In this document: in pieces, positions 27,701-38,840 of the stretch
How the letters are laid out: each line of letters opens with the position of its first letter
How positions within the stretch are numbered: the stretch's first letter is position 1
From: Eucommia ulmoides
Lineage: Eukaryota > Streptophyta > Magnoliopsida > Garryales > Eucommiaceae
DNA: 64,000 nt
Direction: 5' to 3'
Assembly (NCBI GenBank): GCA_016647705.1
Contig: CM028334.1
Span: 682,001-746,000, forward strand
The notes under the pieces: generated by a model
Told to the model about the DNA's origin: nothing
Databases searched by the model: none
What the model saw: the letters and a program-made list of their open reading frames with translations, nothing else
Program-made: the position numbers and the translations under genes

Positions 27701-30700
27701 TATTATCGGCTTCATCGTCCAATCGGATTGCGGCCATAACAGAAAGCAGCTTCAAGGACTGGTAAAAAGAAAATCATATAAGAAAAATATATCAAGCATT
27801 TAATCATAACCCGATTCAAAAAAAATTGAGTGAAGCCTACATACTGCAGAGCGAGCAGTTTTAGTGATAGCACGGATATCTTCCTTCCCAGTCCAAAGCC
27901 GTGGCATTGAATCGGAATCGTGGCTAAATAACGTTGTAAACCTGTCAGACGTTAAAGTTGATCCCATGAGTAAACAACTGAAAATACAAAAATCCAATAA
28001 TGAAACGGTTGAATCACTGAATAATAAAAAATATATGACAGTTAGTACCTATCCTTCATACGAATCAGAACCCTTGCAGCTTCTTCTTTGGCCTTCGCTT
28101 CAACCACTCCTCTTGCATAATCCTTTAATGTGGAAAGCATTTTATCCTTGGTTTCTTTGTCCATTTCAAAACCAGAAATTGCAACAGAAAAGTCAGAGAC
28201 AGCTCTTTCAGTCTCACGCCGAAGAAGTTTTCTTATTGCCGGCCAGGTATCGTCACCAGCTTCATCTAGAAGAGCCTCCACAGGTCCTGACAGTGCCCCA
28301 TTCAACTTTTTCTGCACATGATATTTGATTAATTGTAACATTTCTTGCCACAAGGATAATCAATGTCTAGCGAATTCTATACCGCAATTTTGGAGCTTCA
28401 TGATTTAACACTTTTTGCTTTGTCAAATAACTACATTTAGTTACCCCAAATCAAGCACTAATTTGGCACTAAAAATCCCCTGAAGTTTATTATATCCTGA
28501 AAGTCTTCTAGAAGGTTATGATCAACATAATCCAATAACTATTTCTAATAATTTTAATATCGAAGTACCTCAAAGAGACTAGTAAGTTCAGAGAGCTTCT
28601 CAGCACGGACTGCAGCAACATGGGCTTCTATATCACGCCGAAACTTATCCCTTACTTTTGATGTGTCCCATTTCGCTAGCTTAACGGTGGCGTCTGTGAA
28701 GGGCAAAAAAAAAAAAAGATGCGCATGTTATTACCTACAAGGAAGAAGGGAACCGAAATTGCAAAGACACCATCTTTCTAAATGCAATACTGAGGAAGAT
28801 AACTACAACCAACAGCTATGACAGTAATGATAATAATAAGGCATACACGTCCAAACACGGGATCACTAGAAAGAGTAAAGAGAACCAAATTTACAACGCC
28901 AACCGCCACATACTAAAGACCAGAAAAGTGGGTCATTTAAAAATAAAAGAACAGTAAAATATTGTATATGAATCCGTGACTGTACCTGCAGATTGTTCAT
29001 CAAATAAAGCAATATAAGACTTTGTACAATCACGAGCAGCCATAGAAAACCCTTTCCCTCCATTCAGCGCATTATTAAAAGCTTCTTTGAACTTTTCAAG
29101 GGTCCCAGAACGTATATGTGCCAACATGGATTGGTAGGCTGGTTGGACAAGCTGATAAAGCAGCAGAATGCAGTTCATGAGGAAAGATAAAAATAAACGA
29201 ACATCAAATAAGCAACATATTCCTTGAATGAAAGTCGTTCAACAGCATTCATCAAAGTTCACCATTGAACTTATGGCCAACTGATCTAATGAAGTGCCAT
29301 CATTTACCGGCTGCACAATTATCTATCATCTGCCATGTATAGAAGACACCTACTAAGACAAACTAAATATGACAAGAATTGAACATAGAAACATTACTTG
29401 CAGCAATTTCTCTTCCAAAAGCTTTCGCTTAGCAGATCTCACACCTTCATCAAAATATGTCGCCTCCGCATCATACCTGAAAAGAAAATTCAAAGAATTA
29501 ATGCCAACCCATATAGAATGCCATGACATAAAATTAATGAGAAACATAAAACCTGAAGGCAAGCCAACTCACAGAATACTGTTATATACTACCAGAAAGA
29601 GAGAATGAATAGAGCCCAACTTCCCCACTCATGTGGCAAAACGACCTTTTTTGCTTGATTTTAAGGATATTATAATCTATTTGATATGAGCATAATTTTT
29701 TAAGAAATCAACAGACCAAATGAACATGGACAGGAACACAAGATAGTATCCTACTAGAGTGCAATCTTACATCAACCAATACAAGCTGCTGCCATACACT
29801 GGAAAAAACACATGTAGCAATGCTAACTATATTTCATTGGAAAGGCATATACTTACTCTAACAGATAAGCATCAAGAATCAAGCTGAGCTTATTTCCAAA
29901 GCCGGGGACTGGATGTGATTGAACAGCCTCTTCTATTTGACGCCAGTCCTACCATGAAGATAAATCATTGTAACTAGTACCATGATGCAATTAATAGAAT
30001 TAAACTAACAATTATAAAGGAAAACTATATTAAATAAATAGTATACCTCATTTGATTCAAAAGAAGCATACTTCTCGTTGGCAATTTCTTCACAACGTAC
30101 AGTAGCCACCATAACCTATACGAAGACTAGTTAATGGTGAAAAGACAAACATTAAGATAAGCTACTAAAACTATCGATTTATAGCTTCCCGATGGTGATT
30201 TTTTATTTTTTCACACACTAACCTTGTGGGCCGGCAGGTCAAGGTCTCTGTTCTCCTTAATGACCTTCCAGATCTGTTGTGCACTAAATGAAAACCCTGA
30301 AGCGGGAACTACTCCCCGCCTATCACCAGCAAGCCCGCCAGGTGCAATTGAGTGGAAAAATCGCTGCCTTAAATTAGCAACCTGCATTTTCCAAATGCAT
30401 AGAAAACAAATTAAATAAGCTCCCTCTCAAAAAATAACAAGCATCAGAGTAAAGGAATAATGCAGATCACAAAAAAAGAAGCCAACATAATGAAAGCATG
30501 TATTATGAAATTAATTATTTATTCCCAGTTTAGAAGGATGCAGTGATGCACCAATCAAAAGAAATAGAAACAAACACAAGAAATAAAATATCAAAACCCA
30601 GATAACAGATCAACAATTGAACCACTAACATAATATCAATCCCTTCATCCAAAAAAATTGTCTTGTTTGAGCAGGCACATAATTTTCGGCAGCGATACAG

Positions 30701-30816
30701 TGTATCACAGGAGGTGGAAGAATATAGATACCTAGTTCGGGAAAATGCTCAAGTTTTAGTTGTCAGAGAAATGGAGAATAATTTTCGGACATCCTAAAAA
30801 GAGAAGGGGACAATCC

Positions 30817-30847
<31 letters not shown>

Positions 30848-33800
30848 AAAGTCAAGAACATGCTCCTAAACGAGTTCACTTTGATGCTATGAACAAAGAG
30901 AAAATGACAAAAATTATTTCTTGACAGTGAAAAATGTAAACCGTACCTGTTCCTTAAATTGCTCTTCTTTCTCTTCATAACTAGACAGAGCTGTAACTTC
31001 AACCTGATCATTTACAAAAACAAAGAGATATTAGATAAGAGAAGTTAGATATGCTTGAAAATTATCTTCCAAATAAATATAATTATATATAAGATCATTA
31101 CTTTTGTGGGGAGCAAATTACAGTTAAAGGTAAACCATGACAACTTACATTAAAAAATTCACTAAGTGGAGTTTCCCTGTGAGCTTGTGGCTTTGGAACA
31201 GAGTCCCATATCTACAACAAAGAATAGATCAGATAATAAACAGAAAATAGAAAAATGAAGTAGAAGAATCAGCACATAGTTTACCTTTTGAATATCTTCT
31301 CTTAAAACAGGTTCCAAATTCTCCAGAGGCGTCTGTACAAAATAGCAAACACAGTGCTCATCAAAGCTCTGGTATTAAATTAAAAAAACCAGAAAATAAA
31401 TACATCAAGAGCTTCAATACGAAGTAAGAAAGATCAGATGACAAACCCTCGTTTTATCACGTATGACAAACATCAAAGTTGTTTTACGCGGACTAAACAA
31501 TCGCATCATGACCTGTCAGTGACAATAATAAAGCTGAATCCTTCATATGTTTACAACTTAAACTAATTAAGCAACATAAGTAGATTCTCATTAAATACCT
31601 GGAACACAGTTTTCAAAAGCGGCTTATTTGCAGCCTGTTCACGGCCAATATCATGACACCACCTATAGTACATAATTTTAAAGATAACAAGTGACACAAG
31701 CAATTCAAAGCCATCAGTTAAGGTTAGACAAATTCAAAACAGACTGTATGGAGCTTGGACACAATCTTACATGTTTATTAACACAATATCAGAAACAGCA
31801 AGAGCAAAAAGGGCACTCTGCTTTTCAAATGCAGTATCATCCTGAAAGATACAGAAAAGAGTAGTATATCAAGAGACCAACTGAAATGTTTATATCTAGT
31901 TCAATATGGATTCCAAACCTAAACTGTGAGCCCAAGTGCCTCACACAATTAAAATACAGTTCAATTGAATTCATGAATTGGAGAGGGATTTAGAAAGATC
32001 AAAGAAGAGAATAATAGAAAATCCCTATAAGAAGAAGAAGAAGGAGCATTAAAACGTCGGGAGAAACAAATCAATAAACAATGACAGAACATGATATATA
32101 AAAACTCTAACATGTATTACAATTAATGGCACGTGATGAAGAAGCAGAAAATCACTACATAGGCCCATGAAACAGAAGATTGGAAAGGGGGTTAAACCGA
32201 ATCAACATATGGCTGGTAAATATCTATTTGAAAACAGTAAACAGCAGGAAGTGTAATGATGTGAGCAATTGAAAGTATCATTGATTCGTTCTGGCTAAAT
32301 GATAACAAGAGTTGAAAAAAAAAAATGAAGTCAAACAAAGAAGTTTTGAAAATTACCTCACCCCTTTCCCTTCCATCAGTACCCTCCAAATCCATTACAA
32401 TAGTACAAGGTTCAATACCAGCACATTTTGCCATCCAAATACCTTTTGTGGTTTGAGATCTAAGAAGAATTAAGCCTGTCAGTTGATTCAAGTTTGACCA
32501 GAATAAAAGTGATCAGATTTATAGTTTAAATACATGCCTTCCCTTAAAAGCATCCATCTCCCTGAAGTTAGTGCCAAACAAATGATTTAATAGTGTGCTT
32601 TTTCCTGCCGAATCATAGAAGCACTGGTTAGTGGGTAATTGACATGGCCCTATCCATTGTACTAACAAAAGTAGGCAAAACTATTTATCTTAACAAAAGT
32701 AATCTAAACAAAGATGTATCTCATGTGTCTTTGGTTATTTTGGAACCAAGGCCAGCACTCATATGACGAAGATATCAATGATTGCATTATGAATACTGCT
32801 CGAGCAGCCATTGCACAAAAGGAACTAAAGCCATTAGACCACTCACTCGTGAATGACAGTTCGAGGTTATAGAAATTAAAACGTATCACAATATAATAGG
32901 TACCAGTATCTCATCTTTCCATGAGTTTATAGATCAATGTAACAGACTATGATATCCCGAAATTCAAAAAGCAAATAAAAACAACAGAGACACAATACAG
33001 AATTGTAAAAATGCTGCAAATCATAAAAGATATCAATCTATCCCCCCCCTCCTAGAAAATGAAGGGAGAAAATCATACCACTACTTTGGGGACCCATGAT
33101 GGAGACCACCGCATAAGAAAGACCGCATTCAGCCAGTTTCACTTCTTTCATAAAGGTTTCAATTCCGGAAACATTGAAAGTACCATCTCCATCGATAAGT
33201 TGAGTGGAACATGATTGGCTGCTTTTATCTGAGAAGGAAACAAGTATATTAGCAAGTAATATCAATCACAAACCAGATACAGATTATTTTGAGTCAAATT
33301 GATCAAATGGTTGGAGTACATCGAACTTGGTTGTTTCAACAACACCACAATTTAGGTTCGCATTTTTATAATACAAACAATAGAAATTAATCGGAAACCT
33401 AGTGACCATCCTTGTCGAGCTTTCCAATCATGATTTAACAGATAACGCATGCAAAATGGTACCAAAAGTGTTGTATTTACACTTAATTTCAGGCAACAAT
33501 GTTTTAGCTGAGGAGAAAGGTGCACATGCAGCTTTCAAGAATATAACATTAAACCCCATTCAGGGTTCCCTTAGTTCTAAAAGTACGAAATTCACCTAAA
33601 CTGATTACCGCAGATACCTCAGCTGAGAATTTTTAATTTTTATTTTTTTGAAATTCCATCAATGGAGATATGCAAGATTCAAGAAATCAATTTGTTCTCA
33701 TCGCATTAGCAACCAGCATAGCGGCAATACCAGATCACGATACAGAATAACTAAACCCCATATTTATCAACGCTAGCTCATCGAATCAGCCACAATCTAG

Positions 33801-34210
33801 TTCAATTTTTACTTTACCATTCTTAACCGACCTACAATGCATCAATGTGAACTTACTCTAACCCTGGATATTCAGATCAAGTTGATAAATACAAGCAACA
33901 TAATCGATTATAATCCACTTCACAAAAAATCAAATAAGCTGAACTTTTGTATCAACAAGCAAAGCCTGAGAAAAAATAGTTGACAGAAAGAACGAAAATG
34001 CTCAAAAAAAAATCACACAATTACGTTATGCTAGAACATAAATAGCTCCAATCGAGAACTGAAATTAATAGCGCAACAAATAACAGCAGATCATTAAATC
34101 GGGGAAGGTTTAATTATCAGATACCGGTACAAAAAAATGAATCAATAAATCACACACAAAAACAAAAAGGTCGAATGGATCAGAGCGTTGAGAGTTGAAG
34201 GCCTACCCAT
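24772..34210 (-). CDS. RHD3: RHD3/SEY1-type dynamin-like GTPase (ER membrane fusion)
   Basis: Twenty-three exons, minus strand: 34207-34210, 33079-33228, 32538-32604, 32357-32459, 31771-31841, 31599-31662, 31447-31512, 31285-31332, 31149-31211, 30947-31003, 30223-30381, 30047-30115, 29857-29948, 29398-29476, 28986-29151, 28569-28693, 28049-28311, 27845-27941, 27597-27758, 27267-27371, 26295-26389, 26077-26173, 24772-25023. They total 2454 nt and 817 residues (family about 800). Visible motifs: P-loop GPQSSGKS (47-54), TT at 77-78, DLEGTDG (97-103), RDK (171-173), and two C-terminal membrane segments after LPPPWAI. A Ser/Asn-rich tail follows. In Arabidopsis this family fuses ER tubules and is needed for root hair growth. 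Two introns (after exons 3 and 20) use GC donors, and exon 1 carries only ATGG. Confidence 0.96.
25218..25865. mobile_element. Outer MITE in the last RHD3 intron, with a nested MITE
   Basis: Left end GGTGGTGTTTGCTTAGTGTTT after TAA; right end AACACTAAACAAACAGGGCCC. The halves share the inverted words TTCCTGTTCCCAAAA and AATTCGGAAACAAAAAC. A second MITE occupies 25281-25711. Right boundary approximate. Confidence 0.5.
25281..25711. mobile_element. Nested MITE with TTA duplication
   Basis: Ends GGTGACATTTGGTTAGTGTTT and AACAGAAACCAAATGGGACC are flanked by TTA on both sides (25278-25280 and 25712-25714). It interrupts the outer element and is therefore younger. Non-coding, PIF/Harbinger-like by duplication type. 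Confidence 0.6.
26685..27037 (-). mobile_element. TRIM-type miniature LTR element, copy 2 (RHD3 intron 20)
   Basis: Two terminal repeats of about 120 bp each (26685-26804 and 26918-27037) run TGTTGGAT...CCTACA on the minus strand. The 113-bp centre has a primer-binding-like word after the first repeat and a purine tract (GTGAAGGGAAGAT) before the second. The flanks ACAAG and AAAAG could be the 5-bp duplication. It is non-coding and is the cleanest of the three TRIM copies in the window. It lies in the intron that starts with a GC donor. Confidence 0.75.
30814..30852. repeat. (C)n(A)n homopolymer junction in an RHD3 intron
   Basis: A run of more than 20 C followed by more than 10 A. Similar C-then-A tracts are at 22028-22072 and 46731-46758, and a C run at about 58359-58374. 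Lengths may be inaccurate in the assembly. Confidence 0.7.
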
Positions 34211-34457
34211 GGCGGACGTCCGGTGAACGGCGCCGATTGACGGGAAGTATAATTACGACCTGAGAAATGTTGGAGGCGAAGATCGATCTGAAGAAGATAT
34301 CTAGAGAGAGAGAGGATGGGGATAGAGAGAGAGAGAGGAGGATCTCGGGCGGGGCACGAACTCTTGTGGCTTGTCTAAAAAGTGGGCTTGACTGCCGATG
34401 ATAGATGGAATGAAGGTAGATCTTACTACATTAAAATGTTAAATTATAAAAATTTAA
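34211..34457. promoter_or_regulatory. RHD3 leader and proximal upstream region
   Basis: Immediately upstream of the RHD3 start. It contains purine-rich GAGAGA tracts at about 34302-34343 (CT-rich on the gene strand), as in other genes here. No distinct TATA box was chosen. Confidence 0.35.
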
Positions 34458-34646
34458 GGGTTTAACACTTTCCACCCTTAACCTTTGACCATTATTTTAC
34501 TTTGGTCCTTAATATTTTAATTTAAACACGTGACACATTGAAGTTTTAGAACGATCCCGCTTTAATCCAAATCAATAGCTCCATTACAATTTTGGATAGA
34601 AAACCGATCACCTGCAGTACACTCAACTGTTTTAAGAAAATCTTAA

Positions 34647-35076
34647 CGCTGCGTTTGGTACGCTAGAATAGAATTATAATAGGTTAGAATTAGTATGATA
34701 ATGTTTTGGAATGATCATTATCATTCCTATGTTTAGTGACAAAAGGGATTACATGTAGTGTTAAAATGACATCAAAGTGTAAAATAGTAATTTAATTAAT
34801 TTTTCAAACAGAATAATAGTTAATTTAATTAAATTTCGTTCAAATTCAAATATTTAGTTAGTATTTGATCGCGTTTTTTGGTCGATGAATGATTAAAAAC
34901 TAATCCCATGTAATTGGGATTAACGAATACCAAGTTAATCTTGGTATTGGTTGATCTCGTGTTTTGTGGAATTAGAGAATTCTTGGTAATGGGAATAAAA
35001 TTTAATCTCATGTACCAAACATAAGAATGGAATGTCAATTCCAATCCATCTCAAATCTCGTGTACCAAACGTAGCG
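34647..35076. mobile_element. MITE with TAA duplication nested in the Mutator-like MITE
   Basis: Ends CGCTGCGTTTGGTAC and GTACCAAACGTAGCG are near-perfect inverted repeats, flanked by TAA on both sides (34644-34646 and 35077-35079). Non-coding, 430 bp. Confidence 0.75.
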
Positions 35077-35118
35077 TAAGAGAATATCCATCTTTTTTTT
35101 TGCCCTTCACAAATTTTC

Positions 35119-35122
<4 letters not shown>

Positions 35123-35157
<35 letters not shown>
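35123..35157. repeat. (AT)n microsatellite
   Basis: AT dinucleotide run inside the Mutator-like MITE copy 1. The related copy at 60922-61496 has an AT run at the same relative place. Confidence 0.9.
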
Positions 35158-35164
<7 letters not shown>

Positions 35165-35741
35165 CATTACGTCATATTTAAATTTTCGATTTTTTAGTAT
35201 TTAGGAATAATTAGAATGGGAGAGGGAAAAGAGGAGGCTAGAAGCTCCTTAAAAATAGTCAGATGCGCAATAAATAACTATTTTTTGTTCAAAATTGTAA
35301 TTAGGATACTGATAATAAAACTTTAATGTGTTATATGTTCACATTGAAATCATGAACACTAAAGTGAGATTTCAGTCAAACTGCAGGGGCACAAAGTGTC
35401 AAAAACTCTAAATTTTTTACTATTTTGGAGTTTAATATATAATGGCTCTTAATTTCATACTATTTAACTTTACAGATGTACCAAAAAAAAAAAAAAAACA
35501 CAAATAAAATGCATTGAATGTCCAAGGTTGTACACTTTTCTTTTTGTAAAAACAAACTACAAATAATTTTAAAATAATTAAAAAAAAAAAAAAAAAACCT
35601 TTATTAAGCTAGATCCGGAGAATGTTTTTTTTTTTTTTTAAATTTTAAAAATAAAATAATTTAAATTAATTTCTCACAGTGAACATTGGTTGTTTAACAA
35701 ATTAATTTTAAACCAGTCAACTTTCTTGTCACTTTGCATTA

Positions 35742-36505
35742 AATCAGATACCTCTCATGTTATTTTGCACTAAACATTAATTTTTGTATTTTCAATTTAA
35801 ACACCTCAAAGTTTCGCAATGATCCCGTTTTATTCCAAATCAATATTTCTATTACAATTTTGGATAGCAAACCGTCACCTGCCATACACTCAACTATTTC
35901 TAAGATGATCTAAAGCAGAAGAGTAGTTACTGCAATTTGGTCCTGGTGGATAATTGGTTTTGTTTTACAATAATTGTGGTGCGATTTTTATATGGTTCTT
36001 TGTAAGGTAGTTGTGGTGTATAGTTATTGTGGTGTATTTTAGGATTTTTGTATTGTTTGAAACCCAGCCTCGGGGTGGCTTTATTTGGTTTTAGGAGGAT
36101 CTCCTATTAGAGGCTAGTAGTCTCTAACTAAAATATTTTGTGATGTTTTCCGGAGTCTTGCAAGTTAGGTTATATGGTATTTTTTTTATTGTGTAAAAAA
36201 AAAGACCCTATACTTTTATCGATATAATCATCTACTTATCAAAGAGAGAAAAAAATTGAAACGAAATTTCATATTTTTTTTGGTTTTTTACAATTTTTCA
36301 AAATCTGTATATATGTATATATAATGTGACGAGAATATATATATATATTTTTTTATCTAAAACTGTAATCGAGATAATAATTTGAATTATAGTGGGATGA
36401 TTAAGAAACTTTAAGGTGTCATATGTTCACGTTGAAAATACGGGAATCAAAGTGAGATTTTGGTCAAACTTCAAGGGTAGAAAGTGTGAAAACCTCTTAA
36501 ATAAT
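35742..36505. mobile_element. Mutator-like foldback MITE, family 'ACTTTGGTCC', copy 2
   Basis: The left arm has AATTTAAACACCTCAAAGTTT...GATCCCGTTTTATTCC, matching copy 1. The right arm has GTGGGATGATTAAGAAACTTT then AAGGTGTCATATGTTCACG, matching copies 1 and 3. The left end is degraded and its boundary approximate. Confidence 0.5.
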
Positions 36506-37159
36506 TGAATGAAATATTCCAAACACTTCTCTTTTAGAAAAAAAACCAAAAAAAAACTATAAATAATTTAAAATACTTTTTTTATTAAAAAAAATTGTTA
36601 TTAAGCTAGATCCAATGAATGTTTTTTTTTTTTTTTTTAAGTTTGAAAAATTAGAATAATTTATCTATCCTACAAGGGGAATCTAGGATAGACATATTAT
36701 TATTTTTTTCTTTTTGTTGGTTTTTTAATTCGATCTCAACCTTGAAAGAAAACACATTTACAAACAAAATGGGATTTTAGTAAATAGTGCATGAAATTAA
36801 AAGTTTACTTTATGCAGTAGACGTATTACACTAATTTTTTCACAGATCTAAAATTATCTTAATAGATAAAAATTACTGTAATTTTTCCGTATAAAAAATT
36901 AAAGTAAGTTTTATTACTGTAACGCATGAGGTAAAATTATAATTTTTCGGATTGTTCATAAAAAAAAACCCAAAATAAAATCCTGACTTATTATATAGAA
37001 TTCAAAAATATATTTTTAACAAAAATAAAAAAAAATGTCATATCAAAAAATTAAGGGGCATGCACCATTAACTCTAAAAATGCAAAAGGAATTACCGATT
37101 AAGCCTATCACTTTTTTTTTAACCAATAACTTCTTTTATCTTTTTCTGACTAAAATATT
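36506..37159. other. AT-rich intergenic stretch
   Basis: Low-complexity spacer with poly-T runs. No gene seen. Confidence 0.35.
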
Positions 37160-37615
37160 CCTTATGTGGATGTTGAATGTAACATTAATTGTTTTTTTTT
37201 TTTTACGATATTACATTCAACACTTGGGAATGTTGAATGTAACATCCATTGTTGTCATTTTTTTATGAATCATATTATGTATAGATGTTACATTCAACAC
37301 TTGTGGATGTTAAATGTAACATCAATTATTATCTTATTTTATGTATTCACGATTAAAAATCATATGATGTTATATTCAACACTTGTAGATGTTGAATGTA
37401 ACATCAACTGTTTTCTGCTCTTATTTTATGTATCTACAGTTAAAACCATATGATGTTATATTCAGCACCTATGGATGTTGAATGTAACATCAATTGTTAC
37501 ACACAAACTATTTTTGTCACAAACAATAAAAATCATAAGATGTTATATTCAACACATGTAGATGTTGAATGTAATATCAATTGTCACATACAAGCTATTT
37601 TGTCACAAACAATAT
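37160..37615. repeat. Palindromic tandem array, period about 80-95 bp
   Basis: About five units, each centred on an inverted pair: GATGTTATATTCAACAC, a 2-3 bp spacer, then GTAGATGTTGAATGTAACATC. The units are joined by variable AT-rich linkers (for example TTATTTTATGTATTCACG). Each unit could form a hairpin. A shorter cluster of similar TTGAATGTAACAC words is at 58926-59096. Confidence 0.7.
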
Positions 37616-37689
37616 AAACACAAACAACACCATTGATCTGTCACAAATAAACTACAAATTGCAGGGTAGAAAGTGTAAATAGTAAAAAA

Positions 37690-38170
37690 TCAAGATAGTT
37701 GTCACGCACATCATCTCTGCATTCTTCGTTTCATCTCCGATCAAATGACGATGACGATGACGAAGAGGAAGCCGATGAGCGAACAAAAACGACAAGCTTT
37801 GAGGTTGACGAAGTGCGAATCGCAACCACGATACACGCAAATCGAAGAAGAAAATTGCTACCACAATACAGATTTGCACAAATCGAAGAGGAAAATCGCA
37901 ACTAGTTTGGAAATCGATCAAAGACGAAGACGCGTCTGGAAATCGATTGGCGCTTTGGAAGGAAGACGCGAATCACAGGAGCTCATTTCGTTAATCTCAT
38001 CCCTCATCATTTTTAGAAACGGGAGTTTTCGGTGCAAGAAAGCCCCACGATAGGAGTTTTCAGTGCAAGAAAAGGCCAACAATGGGAGTAAACGGTACAA
38101 GAAAAAGTAGGTGAGAGTAAACGATAAATAGTGACTTATTTTGGGAGTAAACGATAATTTTCCCAAAAAT
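37690..38170. other. GC-richer segment of unknown origin next to the palindromic array
   Basis: Has words such as AAATCGAAGAAGAAAAT twice (37838, 37880) and GGGAGTAAACG three times near 38090-38150. Open frames on both strands have no family resemblance. It may be the remainder of the element carrying the palindromic array, comparable to the cluster plus TTCGTCGT-rich DNA at 58.9-59.7 kb. Confidence 0.3.
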
Positions 38171-38371
38171 TAATCACACAACTTAATCATGAACACACAT
38201 CATATGTGCTAATGACACCAATATTAATTAAAGGATTGTTTGACAATTTTTTTAGACTCATGAATACAAGGATAAACTAGTTGTCATAATATGATTTGTT
38301 AAATTACCTTTTGTAGGATGTTTTCGTGTTTTTCTAGAAACACATCCTAGTTAAGAATCATTTTTTTTAAA

Positions 38372-38560
38372 TGTTCAGACCAATTTACAAACATCTCCAC
38401 TAATCATTTTTCCAGACAATCTTAAGAACACAATCCCATATTAGTCTCACAAATTCATAATTAAATTCAAAAATTAATTCCTATAGTGCCTACAGTACTC
38501 CTCAAGAAAATCAAACGTAAAAAAAAGAAAACACCGCCTCTTGACAACCGGACTAACATC
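38372..38560 (+). mobile_element. SINE-like element, decayed copy
   Basis: Carries GTTCAGACCAATTTACAAAC then CTCCACTAATCATTTTTCCAGAC and, about 130 bp later, CTCTTGACAACCGGACTAACATC. These are the two conserved words of the 23.0-kb copy in the same order. Confidence 0.4.
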
Positions 38561-38840
38561 TCGTTCCGATAAAAGTAGGAGGGTTTTTTTTTTCGTTGGA
38601 GGGGGTGAGGCGATCAAGTAGTGGCACGCCTACCCACACCGACTATTTCGTGGGTCCTACGGACCGTCCATCATTCCTTTTCAAAGAAAAATAAAACATG
38701 AAAGATGTAACCCACCAAATACATATTACACTTACCACCCCCATATTAAAACATATAGGTTACAATGCACCCCCCCAAAATCATAAAAATGATAACGACA
38801 TCTCCATAGATTGTAGTAGAGAGATTCATCATAGAGTTGA

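Larger units (their letters stand above)
34458..35410. mobile_element. Mutator-like foldback MITE, family 'ACTTTGGTCC', copy 1
   Basis: Long imperfect terminal inverted repeats of about 150 bp. The left begins GGGTTTAACACTTTCCACCC and includes ATTTTACTTTGGTCC. The right ends CAGGGGCACAAAGTGTC. The family is shared with 35742-36505 and 60922-61496. A younger MITE sits inside at 34647-35076. Boundaries are approximate. Confidence 0.55.

Noticed and set aside
37035-37453. Open frames in the palindromic array
   Set aside because: Their repeated peptide words simply translate the DNA repeat.
37160-37615. CRISPR-like reading of the repeated palindromes
   Set aside because: The repeats are imperfect, linkers vary in length and are AT-rich, no cas genes occur, and the setting is a plant nuclear genome.
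37745-38053. 102-codon basic open frame (MTMTMTKRKP...)
   Set aside because: Built on a short ATGACG repeat, no family match, overlapping frames on the other strand, and no splice or leader context.
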